From: an uncultured Dermatophilus sp.
GTDB taxonomy: Bacteria > Actinomycetota > Actinomycetes > Actinomycetales > Dermatophilaceae
Direction: 5' to 3'
DNA: 5,300 nt
Assembly (NCBI GenBank): GCA_945876925.1
Contig: CAMCQD010000157.1
Span: 1-5,300, forward strand
Of the stretch, positions 1 through 4,945 are shown in pieces. The notes beneath the pieces are model-generated. The model made no database searches and was not told the DNA's origin. It worked only from the letters and a program-made list of their open reading frames with translations. The position numbers and the translations under genes are program-made. The first letter of the stretch is position 1. Each line of letters begins with the position of its first letter.

Positions 1-80
1 TCGCCGCCGGGCTGCCCCGCGTGGTGATGCGGCTGAGCCAGCCGGTGAGCGCCGCGGGCGGGGTGCCGGCCGGCGGCTGA
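1..80 (+). CDS. C-terminal end of an unidentified protein (partial)
   Basis: The frame that reads from base 3 to the TGA at 78-80 is open and gives 25 residues, ending in a Gly/Ala-rich tail after LPRVVMRLSQPVSA. Every one of the 25 sense codons ends in G or C, as expected for a real gene in a very GC-rich genome, whereas the frame starting at base 1 hits a stop within nine codons. The tail carries no motif I recognise, so no function is offered. A strong stem-loop begins three bases after the stop, which supports this being the true end of a gene transcribed rightwards. The start lies outside the window. Confidence 0.6.
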   Translation, partial: AAGLPRVVMRLSQPVSAAGGVPAGG

Positions 81-83
81 ACC

Positions 84-109
84 GCCCGGCCCGGTGCTCC
101 GGGCCGGGC
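84..109. terminator. Perfect 11-bp stem-loop between convergent genes
   Basis: Bases 84-94 (GCCCGGCCCGG) are the exact reverse complement of 99-109, leaving a TGCT loop at 95-98. The hairpin sits just after the stop of the rightward partial gene and 49 bases beyond the stop of the leftward catalase, so it may serve both as a terminator. There is no T-tract on either side, as is common for actinobacterial terminators, so termination is inferred from position and stem strength. Confidence 0.65.
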
Positions 110-135
110 AGTCACCCGGGCCAGCCCCCGCCAGG

Positions 136-156
136 GGCGCGGCGTACGGCGCGGCG
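136..156. repeat. Short tandem repeat GGCGCGGCG, two copies
   Basis: GGCGCGGCG occurs at 136-144 and again at 148-156, separated by TAC. A small hairpin (GCCCC 124-128 with GGGGC 134-138) lies just before it. Both are just beyond the 3' end of the catalase gene. They may contribute to termination of the catalase transcript or may be chance in GC-rich DNA; no function is claimed. Confidence 0.3.
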
Positions 157-157
157 G

Positions 158-1666
158 TTACCCGTCAGCTGAGCCGGCGGCGACCAGCTCGCGGATGGCC
201 GCCCCGCAGTCCGGGTCGACCTGGTCCCAGTACCGCAGGGCGCGTTCGAGCACCTCGCCGTGCACGCCGCCGAGCAGGTGCCCGGCCACGGTGCGGCAGA
301 ACTCGGCGCGCTGCTCGTCGTTCCACACCTCGCGCACGAGCAGGCCAGCCTGGCCGAAGTCGTCGTCCTCGGGGTGCAGCGAGTACGCGGTGCGGACCAT
401 CTCGCCGTCGGATTCCCAGCTGCCCTCGTCCGGGCCCTGCTCATCGGAGTACGGGCGGCCCATGCTGTTGGGTGCGTACACCGGCTGGGCGCCGGTGTGC
501 TCGTACCGCATCGGGCCGTCGATGGCGTACACGTTCGGCGCCTGGCCCGCGGGCTGGCCCGCCGGGCGGTTGACCGGCAGCTGGTGGAAATTCGGCCCGA
601 TCCGGTATCGCTGCGCGTCCGCGTAGGCGAACACCCGGCCCAGCAGCATCCGGTCGGGGGAGAAGCCGATCCCGGGCACGATGTTGCTGGGCGCGAACGC
701 GGCCTGCTCGATCTGGGCGTGGAAGTTGTCCGGGTTGCGGTTGAGCGTCATCGTGCCGACCTCGATGAGCGGGTAGTCCCGCTTGCTCCACACCTTGGTC
801 AGGTCGAACGGGTTGTACCGGTAGGTCTTCGCCTCCTCGTACGGCATGATCTGCACCGATAGCGTCCAGCTGGGGTAGTCCCCGGCCGTGATGGCGTTGA
901 ACAGGTCGCGCCGGTGATAGTCGGCGTCGGCCCCGGCGATGCGCTCAGCTTCGCTGCCGGAGAACTCCGCCGTGCCCTGGTTGGTGCGGAAGTGGTACTT
1001 GACCCAGGATTTCTCGCCGGCCGCGTTGATCCACATGTAGGTGTGCGAGCCGTAGCCGTTCATGTGCCGCCACGACCTGGGCAGCCCGCGGTTGCCCATG
1101 AGATACGTGACCTGGTGGGCCGATTCGGGGTTGAGGGTCCAGAAGTCCCACTGCATGTGGTTGTCGCGCAGGCCGGAGTCGGGCAGCCGCTTCTGCGAAT
1201 GGATGAAATGCGGGAACTTCATCGGATCGCGCAGGAAGAACACCGGGGTGTTGTTGCCGACGAGGTCGTAGTTGCCCTCGCTGGTGTAGAACCGCACCGC
1301 GAAGCCGCGCACGTCACGCCACGTGTCCGGGGAGCCGAGCTCGCCGGCCACGGTGGAGAACCGGGTGAGCACGGGGGTGGTGGTGCCGGGCTGGAAGACC
1401 GCTGCCCGGGTGCAGGCCGACACGTCTCCGGTGACGGTGAACTCACCGAACGCCCCGGCGCCCTTGGCGTGCGGGCGCCGCTCAGGCACCGACTCCCGGT
1501 TGAAGTGCGCCAGGGTGCCGACCAGATGCGTGTCGTGCAGCAGCAGCGGCCCGCCGGTCCCGACCGTCAGGCTGAACCGGTCGCTGGCTGCCGGGGCGCC
1601 GCCCAGTTGCCGGGAACCGCTGGAGTCAGTCCCGGATGCGGAAGCATTGTCCTTTTCATCGTTCAT
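158..1666 (-). CDS. katA: Monofunctional haem catalase
   Basis: This encodes a haem b catalase that converts hydrogen peroxide to water and oxygen, normally cytoplasmic. With the ATG at 1664-1666 the product is 502 residues, the usual size of small-subunit catalases. The distal catalytic histidine is H66 in [11 protein letters not shown], the distal asparagine is N138 in VGNNTPVFF, and the proximal haem ligand is Y348 in [14 protein letters not shown], with the conserved R344 four residues before it. The immune-responsive C-terminal part ends around residue 495 in RELVAAG. No large-subunit C-terminal flavodoxin-like domain is present. An in-frame TTG at 1739-1741 and a GTG at 1703-1705 lie upstream, but the extra residues do not look like catalase, so the ATG is preferred. 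No ribosome-binding site precedes this ATG. The gene is monocistronic here and diverges from infC; no Fur-like or OxyR-like regulator is adjacent within the window. The symbol is the generic one for this family. Confidence 0.96.
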   Translation of the reverse strand: MNDEKDNASASGTDSSGSRQLGGAPAASDRFSLTVGTGGPLLLHDTHLVGTLAHFNRESVPERRPHAKGAGAFGEFTVTGDVSACTRAAVFQPGTTTPVLTRFSTVAGELGSPDTWRDVRGFAVRFYTSEGNYDLVGNNTPVFFLRDPMKFPHFIHSQKRLPDSGLRDNHMQWDFWTLNPESAHQVTYLMGNRGLPRSWRHMNGYGSHTYMWINAAGEKSWVKYHFRTNQGTAEFSGSEAERIAGADADYHRRDLFNAITAGDYPSWTLSVQIMPYEEAKTYRYNPFDLTKVWSKRDYPLIEVGTMTLNRNPDNFHAQIEQAAFAPSNIVPGIGFSPDRMLLGRVFAYADAQRYRIGPNFHQLPVNRPAGQPAGQAPNVYAIDGPMRYEHTGAQPVYAPNSMGRPYSDEQGPDEGSWESDGEMVRTAYSLHPEDDDFGQAGLLVREVWNDEQRAEFCRTVAGHLLGGVHGEVLERALRYWDQVDPDCGAAIRELVAAGSADG

Positions 1667-1701
1667 CTGACCAGTGCATGCCAGGATGCCGCGCGAGTCA
1701 A
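1667..1701 (-). promoter_or_regulatory. Possible leaderless promoter of the catalase gene
   Basis: Reading leftwards, TTGACT (1701-1696) is followed after 17 bases by TGCACT (1678-1673). Six more bases lead to the catalase ATG, so the transcript would begin at or next to the A of the start codon. The -35 is good, but the -10 matches the TATAAT consensus at only three positions. The absence of any AGGAG-like site before the ATG fits a leaderless mRNA, which is common in actinomycetes. This is a weak prediction. Confidence 0.3.
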
Positions 1702-1730
1702 TCACCCGCGGGGCGGACCCGGGAATCCCT

Positions 1731-1746
1731 GCTGCCTGCAAGCAGC
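1731..1746. repeat. Near-perfect 16-bp palindrome in the divergent region
   Basis: GCTGCcTGCAaGCAGC is symmetrical at 14 of 16 positions, with its centre between 1738 and 1739. It lies between the divergent catalase and infC genes and would overlap the -35 position of a TAGAGT-type promoter reading towards infC. It could be an operator for a dimeric regulator, but no known consensus is matched. Confidence 0.3.
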
Positions 1747-1760
1747 GGCGGCGTACCTGC

Positions 1761-1766
1761 TAGAGT
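1761..1766 (+). promoter_or_regulatory. Possible -10 element for the infC operon
   Basis: TAGAGT fits the TAnnnT form of actinobacterial -10 elements and would start the transcript near 1773, giving a leader of about 315 bases before infC. There is no good -35 at the right distance. A second candidate, TACCCT at 1806-1811, has TTGCCA at 1781-1786 upstream but with a 19-base spacer. Which one is used, if either, cannot be decided from sequence. Confidence 0.3.
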
Positions 1767-1820
1767 GGGAAACCGGCCAGTTGCCACCGGCCGGTGCCGT
1801 CGGCCTACCCTTGCGGGAAT

Positions 1821-1895
1821 ATGCCTCCGGCTCCGACGGTCCCGGCTCCCAAGAGAAGCTGTCTCACCACGCTTCCACCCGCGCCGAGCGCATAG
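1821..1895 (+). CDS. Possible proline-rich leader peptide (24 aa)
   Basis: An ATG at 1821 opens a 24-codon frame ending in TAG at 1893-1895, beginning MPPAPTVPAPKR. Eight of the 24 residues are proline, including two PP pairs. The frame can also be read from a GTG at 1794. The only Shine-Dalgarno-like bases, GGGA at 1815-1818, are too close to the ATG to be convincing. Its interest is positional: both upstream strands of the proposed antiterminator lie inside it, so a translating ribosome would melt that structure. It may be a chance frame. Confidence 0.2.
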   Translation: MPPAPTVPAPKRSCLTTLPPAPSA

Positions 1896-1951
1896 TTCGC
1901 CGGGTCTGGCAGGTCTGCGGTCGCTACCCGGCGCGCAGTCTGCGTGGTGCG

Positions 1952-1993
1952 GAGGCTTTTCGCGGGAGTCCGCGGGAAGCCTCTTCTTCGTGT
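1952..1993 (+). terminator. Intrinsic terminator-like hairpin in the infC leader
   Basis: Bases 1952-1965 pair continuously with 1970-1983, giving 14 bp of which two are U-G wobbles (1959 with 1976, 1960 with 1975), closed by a GAGU tetraloop. The outer arms are GAGGCTT and AAGCCTC. The stem is followed at once by TTCTTCGTGT, a T-rich tract that stands out in this GC-rich sequence. This is the structure of a rho-independent terminator, placed 104 bases before the infC start and inside its transcribed leader, so it would act as an attenuator. It is too far from the catalase gene, and on the wrong side of it, to terminate that gene. Confidence 0.7.
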
Positions 1994-2075
1994 CCGGGAC
2001 CAGGCCCCAGGTGACGGGCCGGCCCCTCACGCACCTCGGTGCCGCCGGCATCGCAGCGCAGACCTCAGCAGATCT

Positions 2076-2081
2076 AAGGAG
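2076..2081 (+). promoter_or_regulatory. Ribosome-binding site that fixes the ATC start of infC
   Basis: AAGGAG lies six bases before the ATC at 2088-2090, an ideal spacing. The same hexamer stands seven bases before rpmI (2768-2773) and rplT (3021-3026). No ATG, GTG or TTG at a workable distance from this site is in the IF3 frame, so it decides the unusual start. Confidence 0.85.
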
Positions 2082-2087
2082 CGCAAC

Positions 2088-2660
2088 ATCAGCGAACCGC
2101 GTATCAACGACCGTATCCGCGTGCCCAAGGTGCGGCTCGTCGGCCCCAACGGAGAGCAGGCCGGCATCGTCAACATCGATGAGGCCCTGCGGCTGGCAGC
2201 CGAGGTCGACCTCGACCTCGTGGAGGTGGCGCCCAACGCCTCCCCTCCGGTGTGCAAGCTCATGGACTTCGGCAAGTACAAGTACGAGGCCGCCCTCAAA
2301 GCGCGCGAGTCGCGTCGCAACCAGGTCAACACGGTCATCAAGGAGATCAAGCTCCGGCCCAAGATCGACACCCACGACTACGAGACCAAGAAGGGTCACG
2401 TCGTGCGGTTCCTCTCGGCCGGCGACAAGGTCAAGGTGACGATCATGTTCCGCGGGCGCGAGCAGTCCCGTCCCGAACTCGGGTTCCGGCTGCTGCAGCG
2501 CCTCGCCGAGGACGTCGCCGAACTGGGCTACGTCGAGAGCGCCCCCCGCCAGGACGGCCGCAACATGGTCATGGTGGTCGCGCCCACCAAGAAGAAGTCC
2601 GAGGCCAAGGCCGAGCAGCGTCGCCGGCGGGACGAGGCGAACAAGGCGGCCCGTGCCTGA
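2088..2660 (+). CDS. infC: Translation initiation factor IF3, ATC start
   Basis: IF3 binds the 30S subunit, keeps it apart from 50S and checks the start codon and initiator tRNA. From the ATC the product is 190 residues and begins (M)[18 protein letters not shown], exactly where IF3 homology starts. The N-terminal domain covers about residues 1-75 and includes the IF3 signature [15 protein letters not shown] (57-71). The lysine/arginine-rich linker runs to about 85 and the C-terminal domain from [10 protein letters not shown] (84-93) to about 166, with KKGHVVRFL and [14 protein letters not shown] charged Lys/Arg/Glu/Ala tail of roughly 24 residues follows, as in other actinobacterial IF3. The in-frame GTG at 1944 is rejected as start, since the added residues are translated leader and terminator hairpin. 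It is the first gene of the operon, with rpmI 120 bases downstream. AUC/AUU starts underlie IF3 autoregulation in E. coli; here that is inferred. Confidence 0.96.
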   Translation: MSEPRINDRIRVPKVRLVGPNGEQAGIVNIDEALRLAAEVDLDLVEVAPNASPPVCKLMDFGKYKYEAALKARESRRNQVNTVIKEIKLRPKIDTHDYETKKGHVVRFLSAGDKVKVTIMFRGREQSRPELGFRLLQRLAEDVAELGYVESAPRQDGRNMVMVVAPTKKKSEAKAEQRRRRDEANKAARA

Positions 2661-2665
2661 GCGCA

Positions 2666-2751
2666 GGTGCCGTGACTATAGACCCGCCGGCTGACCCCGG
2701 CACCAAGCGGCGCGCACGCGCCCCCGGGCGCGATGGCTCCTGACATCGCGC
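2666..2751 (+). promoter_or_regulatory. Structured infC-rpmI intercistronic region
   Basis: Three possible stem-loops lie between infC and rpmI. GGTGCCG (2666-2672) pairs with CGGCACC (2698-2704). CGCGCC (2717-2722) pairs with GGCGCG (2727-2732). GCGCGATG (2728-2735) pairs with CATCGCGC (2744-2751) around the loop GCTCCTGA. The last two share bases and cannot form together, so they are alternative folds just upstream of the rpmI ribosome-binding site at 2768. In E. coli, L20 represses this operon by binding around the infC-rpmI junction; a similar role here is only a possibility. A TATAGA at 2677-2682 could be a -10 element but has no recognisable -35. Confidence 0.35.
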
Positions 2752-2780
2752 AGCGGGACGAACCGACAAGGAGATCGGCG

Positions 2781-2975
2781 ATGCCGAAGAACAAGACCCA
2801 CAGCGGCGCCAAGAAGCGCTTCCGCCTCACTGGCACCGGCAAGGTCATGCGCGAGCAGGCCGGCGGCCGGCACCTGCTGGAACACAAGTCGAGCCGCCAG
2901 ACGCGCCGCATCGCAGGCGATGTCGAGCTCGCCCCGCAGGACGCCAGGAAGATCAGGAAGCTGCTCGGCAAGTAA
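2781..2975 (+). CDS. rpmI: Large ribosomal subunit protein bL35
   Basis: This 64-residue basic protein is bL35 of the 50S subunit. It opens with the family hallmark [20 protein letters not shown] and ends [11 protein letters not shown], and contains [13 protein letters not shown] in the middle, all typical; the length is normal for the family. The ATG at 2781 is preferred to the in-frame ATG at 2733 because AAGGAG ends seven bases before it and homology begins exactly there. It lies between infC and rplT in the conserved order, with 58 bases to rplT, and is very probably cotranscribed with both. Confidence 0.97.
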   Translation: MPKNKTHSGAKKRFRLTGTGKVMREQAGGRHLLEHKSSRQTRRIAGDVELAPQDARKIRKLLGK

Positions 2976-3033
2976 GCACTGCCCATCGCGCCCGCCGCAT
3001 CCGGCCGGGCTGGACATAGCAAGGAGACATCAC

Positions 3034-3417
3034 GTGGCACGCGTGAAGCGGGCAGTCAACGCCCAGAAGAAGCGCCGGGTTACCCTCGAGCGCGCCAGCG
3101 GTTACCGGGGACAGCGCTCGCGCCTGTACCGCAAGGCCAAAGAGCAGGTCACGCACTCGCTCGTCTACGCCTACCGCGACCGCCGCGCCCGCAAGGGCGA
3201 CTTCCGCCGGCTGTGGATCCAGCGGATCAACGCCGCCGCCCGGGCGAACGGCATGACGTACAACCGGTTCATCCAGGGCCTCAAGGTCGCCCAGATCGAA
3301 GTCGACCGGCGCATGCTGGCTGAGCTGGCCGTGAACGACCCGCACGCGTTCACCGCGCTGGTCGAGATCGCCCGGGCGAACGTCCCGCCAGCGGCCAGCG
3401 GCGGAGACGCGGCCTGA
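3034..3417 (+). CDS. rplT: Large ribosomal subunit protein bL20, GTG start
   Basis: bL20 binds 23S rRNA early and is needed to assemble the 50S subunit; in several bacteria it also represses its own operon. The product is 127 residues. It starts at GTG with (M)[15 protein letters not shown], carries the long basic N-terminal extension containing [17 protein letters not shown] (about 23-39) and [19 protein letters not shown], and has the globular domain with [23 protein letters not shown]. The C-terminus has a short Ala/Pro/Gly tail typical of actinobacterial forms. AAGGAG at 3021-3026 lies seven bases before the GTG, which excludes longer in-frame starts such as 2920 inside rpmI. The methyltransferase gene follows after only five bases. 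Confidence 0.97.
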   Translation: MARVKRAVNAQKKRRVTLERASGYRGQRSRLYRKAKEQVTHSLVYAYRDRRARKGDFRRLWIQRINAAARANGMTYNRFIQGLKVAQIEVDRRMLAELAVNDPHAFTALVEIARANVPPAASGGDAA

Positions 3418-3422
3418 GCCCC

Positions 3423-4235
3423 GTGCCCGGCCCCGGCAAGGCCCGCTGCGTCCTGGACAACCCAGGTTCGCAGCGGGTTCGTCGTATACGCGCCCTGTCC
3501 CGGCGCAGCGCCCGCGAGCAGCAGGGCCGGTTCGTGGTCGAGGGGCCGCAGGGAGTCCGCGAGGCGGTGACCTGGCGCCCGGACCTGGTGACGGACATCT
3601 ACGCCGACCCTTGCGGCCGGGACCGCTGCGGCGGCATCCTCGACGCCGCCCGGGAAGCCGGGCTGCCCGTCCGCGACGTCACCGGGCCGGTACTCGCGGC
3701 GATGGCCGGCACCCAGGCACCGCAGGGCATCCTCGCGGTCGTGCGCACCCTCGATGTGCCGCTGGAGGACGTGCTCGCCACCGGGCCGTCGCTGCTCGTG
3801 CTGCTGGCGGCCGTACGCGACCCCGGCAACGCGGGCACCGTGCTGCGCGCCGCGGACGCGATGGGCGCCGACGCGGTGCTGCTCGGCCAGTCGAGCGTCG
3901 ATCTGTACAACCCCAAAGTCGTCCGCTCCACGACGGGTTCGCTGTTCCACCTGCCGGTGGTCACCGGCGTGCCGGTCGCGGACGCGCTCACCCGGCTGCG
4001 CGCCGCCGGGATCGCCTCCTACGCCGCCGACGGCGCCGGCCCGCTGCCGATCGGGCAGGCCGACCTGCTCCGGGCGCACGCCTGGGTGCTGGGAAACGAG
4101 GCCTGGGGGCTGCCCGCGGACCTCGCCGGCGCCTGCGACCAGGTGGTCTCCATCCCGCTGCGCCGCGCAGAGTCGCTCAACCTCGCGATGGCGGCGGCTA
4201 TCTGCCTGTACGCCAGCGCCGCCGCGCGCGGGTAG
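3423..4235 (+). CDS. tsnR: SpoU/TrmH-family RNA 2'-O-methyltransferase (TsnR-like)
   Basis: This 270-residue protein belongs to the SPOUT (trefoil-knot) class, which uses S-adenosylmethionine to methylate a ribose 2'-OH in rRNA or tRNA. An N-terminal substrate-binding domain covers about 17-110, with GRFVVEGPQGVREAV (35-49). The catalytic domain shows all three SpoU motifs: motif 1 DPGNAGTVLRAADAMGAD (133-150, N136 and R142), motif 2 VLGNEAWGLP (222-231, E226) and motif 3 SIPLRRAESLNLAMA (243-257, N253). Motif 3 has Leu where many members have Met after IP, a minor change. The GTG start is five bases after the rplT stop and has no good ribosome-binding site (GGAGA at 3403 is 15 bases away), which suggests coupling to rplT. 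In Mycobacterium the gene after rplT is called tsnR; the target nucleotide cannot be read from sequence, and thiostrepton resistance should not be assumed. Confidence 0.9.
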   Translation: MPGPGKARCVLDNPGSQRVRRIRALSRRSAREQQGRFVVEGPQGVREAVTWRPDLVTDIYADPCGRDRCGGILDAAREAGLPVRDVTGPVLAAMAGTQAPQGILAVVRTLDVPLEDVLATGPSLLVLLAAVRDPGNAGTVLRAADAMGADAVLLGQSSVDLYNPKVVRSTTGSLFHLPVVTGVPVADALTRLRAAGIASYAADGAGPLPIGQADLLRAHAWVLGNEAWGLPADLAGACDQVVSIPLRRAESLNLAMAAAICLYASAAARG

Positions 4236-4246
4236 CGGCACTGGCG
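4211..4246. terminator. Possible stem-loop terminator overlapping the methyltransferase stop
   Basis: CGCCAG (4211-4216) pairs with CTGGCG (4241-4246), and GCCGC (4218-4222) with GCGGC (4235-4239), with a single C-A mismatch between the two blocks and a 12-base loop. The hairpin spans the TAG at 4233-4235. It lies between convergent genes only 24 bases apart, so it could end both transcripts, although it has no T-tract. Confidence 0.4.
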
Positions 4247-4259
4247 CGCCTGCGGCCGC

Positions 4260-4784
4260 CTACCAGCCGCCGTCCTCGGATTCGCTGCGCGCCTCGGCGA
4301 TCAGCTCGCCCAGCAGCCTGGCCTTAGCCGCGGCGTACCGCTGCGGGTGCCGCTGGACGTCCGGGTCGGTCTTGACCTCCTCGTAGCGCTCCACCGCCTC
4401 GGGGTGGGCGCGCAGGTACTCGCGCAGCACGACGTTGTGACGCCACTGCGGGCTCGTCGCCGAGATGAGGTACACGTCCACGGGGAAGCCCGTGCGCGAG
4501 CTGAGATGATGCCCCCCGGCCGCCTCGCTCGGGCCGTTATCGGCGAACCCCGTGCTGCGCAGCAGCGCCCTGGCCCGGTCGACCTCAGCCGAGCTGATGT
4601 CGGCCATGAGGTCGATGACCGGCCGGGCGGCCATCCCGGGCACCGCCGTGGAGCCTATGTGCTCTACCGCGGTCGACCATAACGCCGCCGAGACCAGGCG
4701 GATCGCCTCATCCGCCTCCCCGGCCCAGGCCGGGTCGTAGTCGGTGAGCTGGAGACATTCATCAGGAGTAATACCGGGCACCAC
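4260..4784 (-). CDS. GrpB family (UPF0157) nucleotidyltransferase-fold protein
   Basis: The 174-residue product matches the GrpB/UPF0157 family, small proteins related to nucleotidyltransferases whose cellular role is not settled. It has the early DYDPAW (15-20) typical of the family, then EHIGSTAVPGMAARPVIDLM (41-60), which supplies the GS and downstream Asp (D58) of the nucleotidyltransferase core. VDVYLI (102-107) offers another acidic residue (D103). A helical C-terminal part follows, with LREYLRAHPEAVERYEEVK (120-138) and RYAAAKARLL (149-158), again characteristic. Two GTG codons lie side by side at the start (4782-4784 and 4779-4781), and either could serve; GGGGTAGG lies about eight bases upstream as a modest ribosome-binding site. 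The gene converges on the methyltransferase and diverges from the glycosyltransferase, so it is probably transcribed alone. Confidence 0.85.
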   Translation of the reverse strand: MVPGITPDECLQLTDYDPAWAGEADEAIRLVSAALWSTAVEHIGSTAVPGMAARPVIDLMADISSAEVDRARALLRSTGFADNGPSEAAGGHHLSSRTGFPVDVYLISATSPQWRHNVVLREYLRAHPEAVERYEEVKTDPDVQRHPQRYAAAKARLLGELIAEARSESEDGGW

Positions 4785-4859
4785 GCGGGCAACCTACCCC
4801 GGACGCGCCTGATCCGCAGCATCGGCCGGGTGGCCCACCAGGCCCGCAGCGCTGCCTGA

Positions 4860-4880
4860 CCGGCATGCATACGATGCCGG
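4860..4880. repeat. Inverted repeat in the GrpB-glycosyltransferase gap
   Basis: CCGGCAT (4860-4866) and ATGCCGG (4874-4880) form a perfect 7-bp inverted repeat around GCATACG. The flanking genes diverge, so a terminator is unlikely, and an operator-type site or a structured 5' leader is more natural. The rest of the gap (4785-4945) shows a GAGGCCTC palindrome near 4893-4900 and TACGGT at 4924-4929 as a very weak -10 candidate for the rightward gene. Confidence 0.35.
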
Positions 4881-4945
4881 GCCGCCTAAGAGAGGCCTCA
4901 TCCAGGGCTCATCTAGTTGTGAATACGGTCCCGGACAGTGGTGGC

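Larger units (their letters stand above)
1773..2087 (+). promoter_or_regulatory. Long structured leader of the infC-rpmI-rplT operon
   Basis: This stretch has no convincing long gene and lies between the likely promoter and the infC start. In order it contains a 7-bp stem-loop (1772-1778 with 1789-1795), overlapping a perfect 12-bp palindrome CACCGGCCGGTG at 1785-1796. Next comes a small proline-rich reading frame (1821-1895), then a 14-bp terminator-like hairpin (1952-1983), then a second near-palindrome (2011-2030, 18 of 20 positions symmetrical). The ribosome-binding site is at 2076-2081. The segment 1942-1956 can pair upstream in two adjacent blocks: 1942-1949 with 1865-1872 (8 bp), and 1950-1956 with 1823-1829 (7 bp). 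The second block would take up the foot of the terminator hairpin. Leaders that attenuate infC operons in response to L20 are known from Firmicutes; whether this one senses L20 is not shown. Confidence 0.55.

Noticed and set aside
111..157. Possible small gene or RNA in the gap after the first terminator.
   Set aside because: Only a short tandem repeat and a 5-bp hairpin are visible; there is no start signal or coding pattern.
1785..1796. Perfect 12-bp palindrome CACCGGCCGGTG as an operator.
   Set aside because: Its core GGCC/CCGG composition is common in this base composition and it overlaps a simple stem-loop; kept only as part of the leader description.
914..2014. Long open frame on the plus strand (366 codons) opposite the catalase and into the infC leader.
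   Set aside because: It lies antisense to an unmistakable catalase, has no family resemblance, and is the sort of open frame GC-rich codon bias produces on the opposite strand.
1944..2087. In-frame N-terminal extension of IF3 from the GTG at 1944.
   Set aside because: The extension is a translation of the terminator hairpin and leader, IF3 homology starts at 2088, and a near-ideal ribosome-binding site sits before the ATC.
1698..2399. Leftward open frame of 233 codons across the infC leader and the first half of infC.
   Set aside because: It is antisense to conserved IF3 sequence and to the structured leader, and shows no recognisable protein features.
3171..4241. Leftward open frame of 356 codons opposite rplT and the methyltransferase.
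   Set aside because: Both genes on the plus strand have complete family motifs; the reverse frame is low-complexity Arg/Gly/Ala/His sequence typical of a shadow frame.
4243..4259. AscI (GGCGCGCC) and NotI (GCGGCCGC) recognition sequences almost side by side, resembling a cloning site.
   Set aside because: Both are GC-only octamers expected by chance in such DNA, they lie in a natural convergent gap, and the flanking sequence is continuous native coding sequence with no vector-like features.
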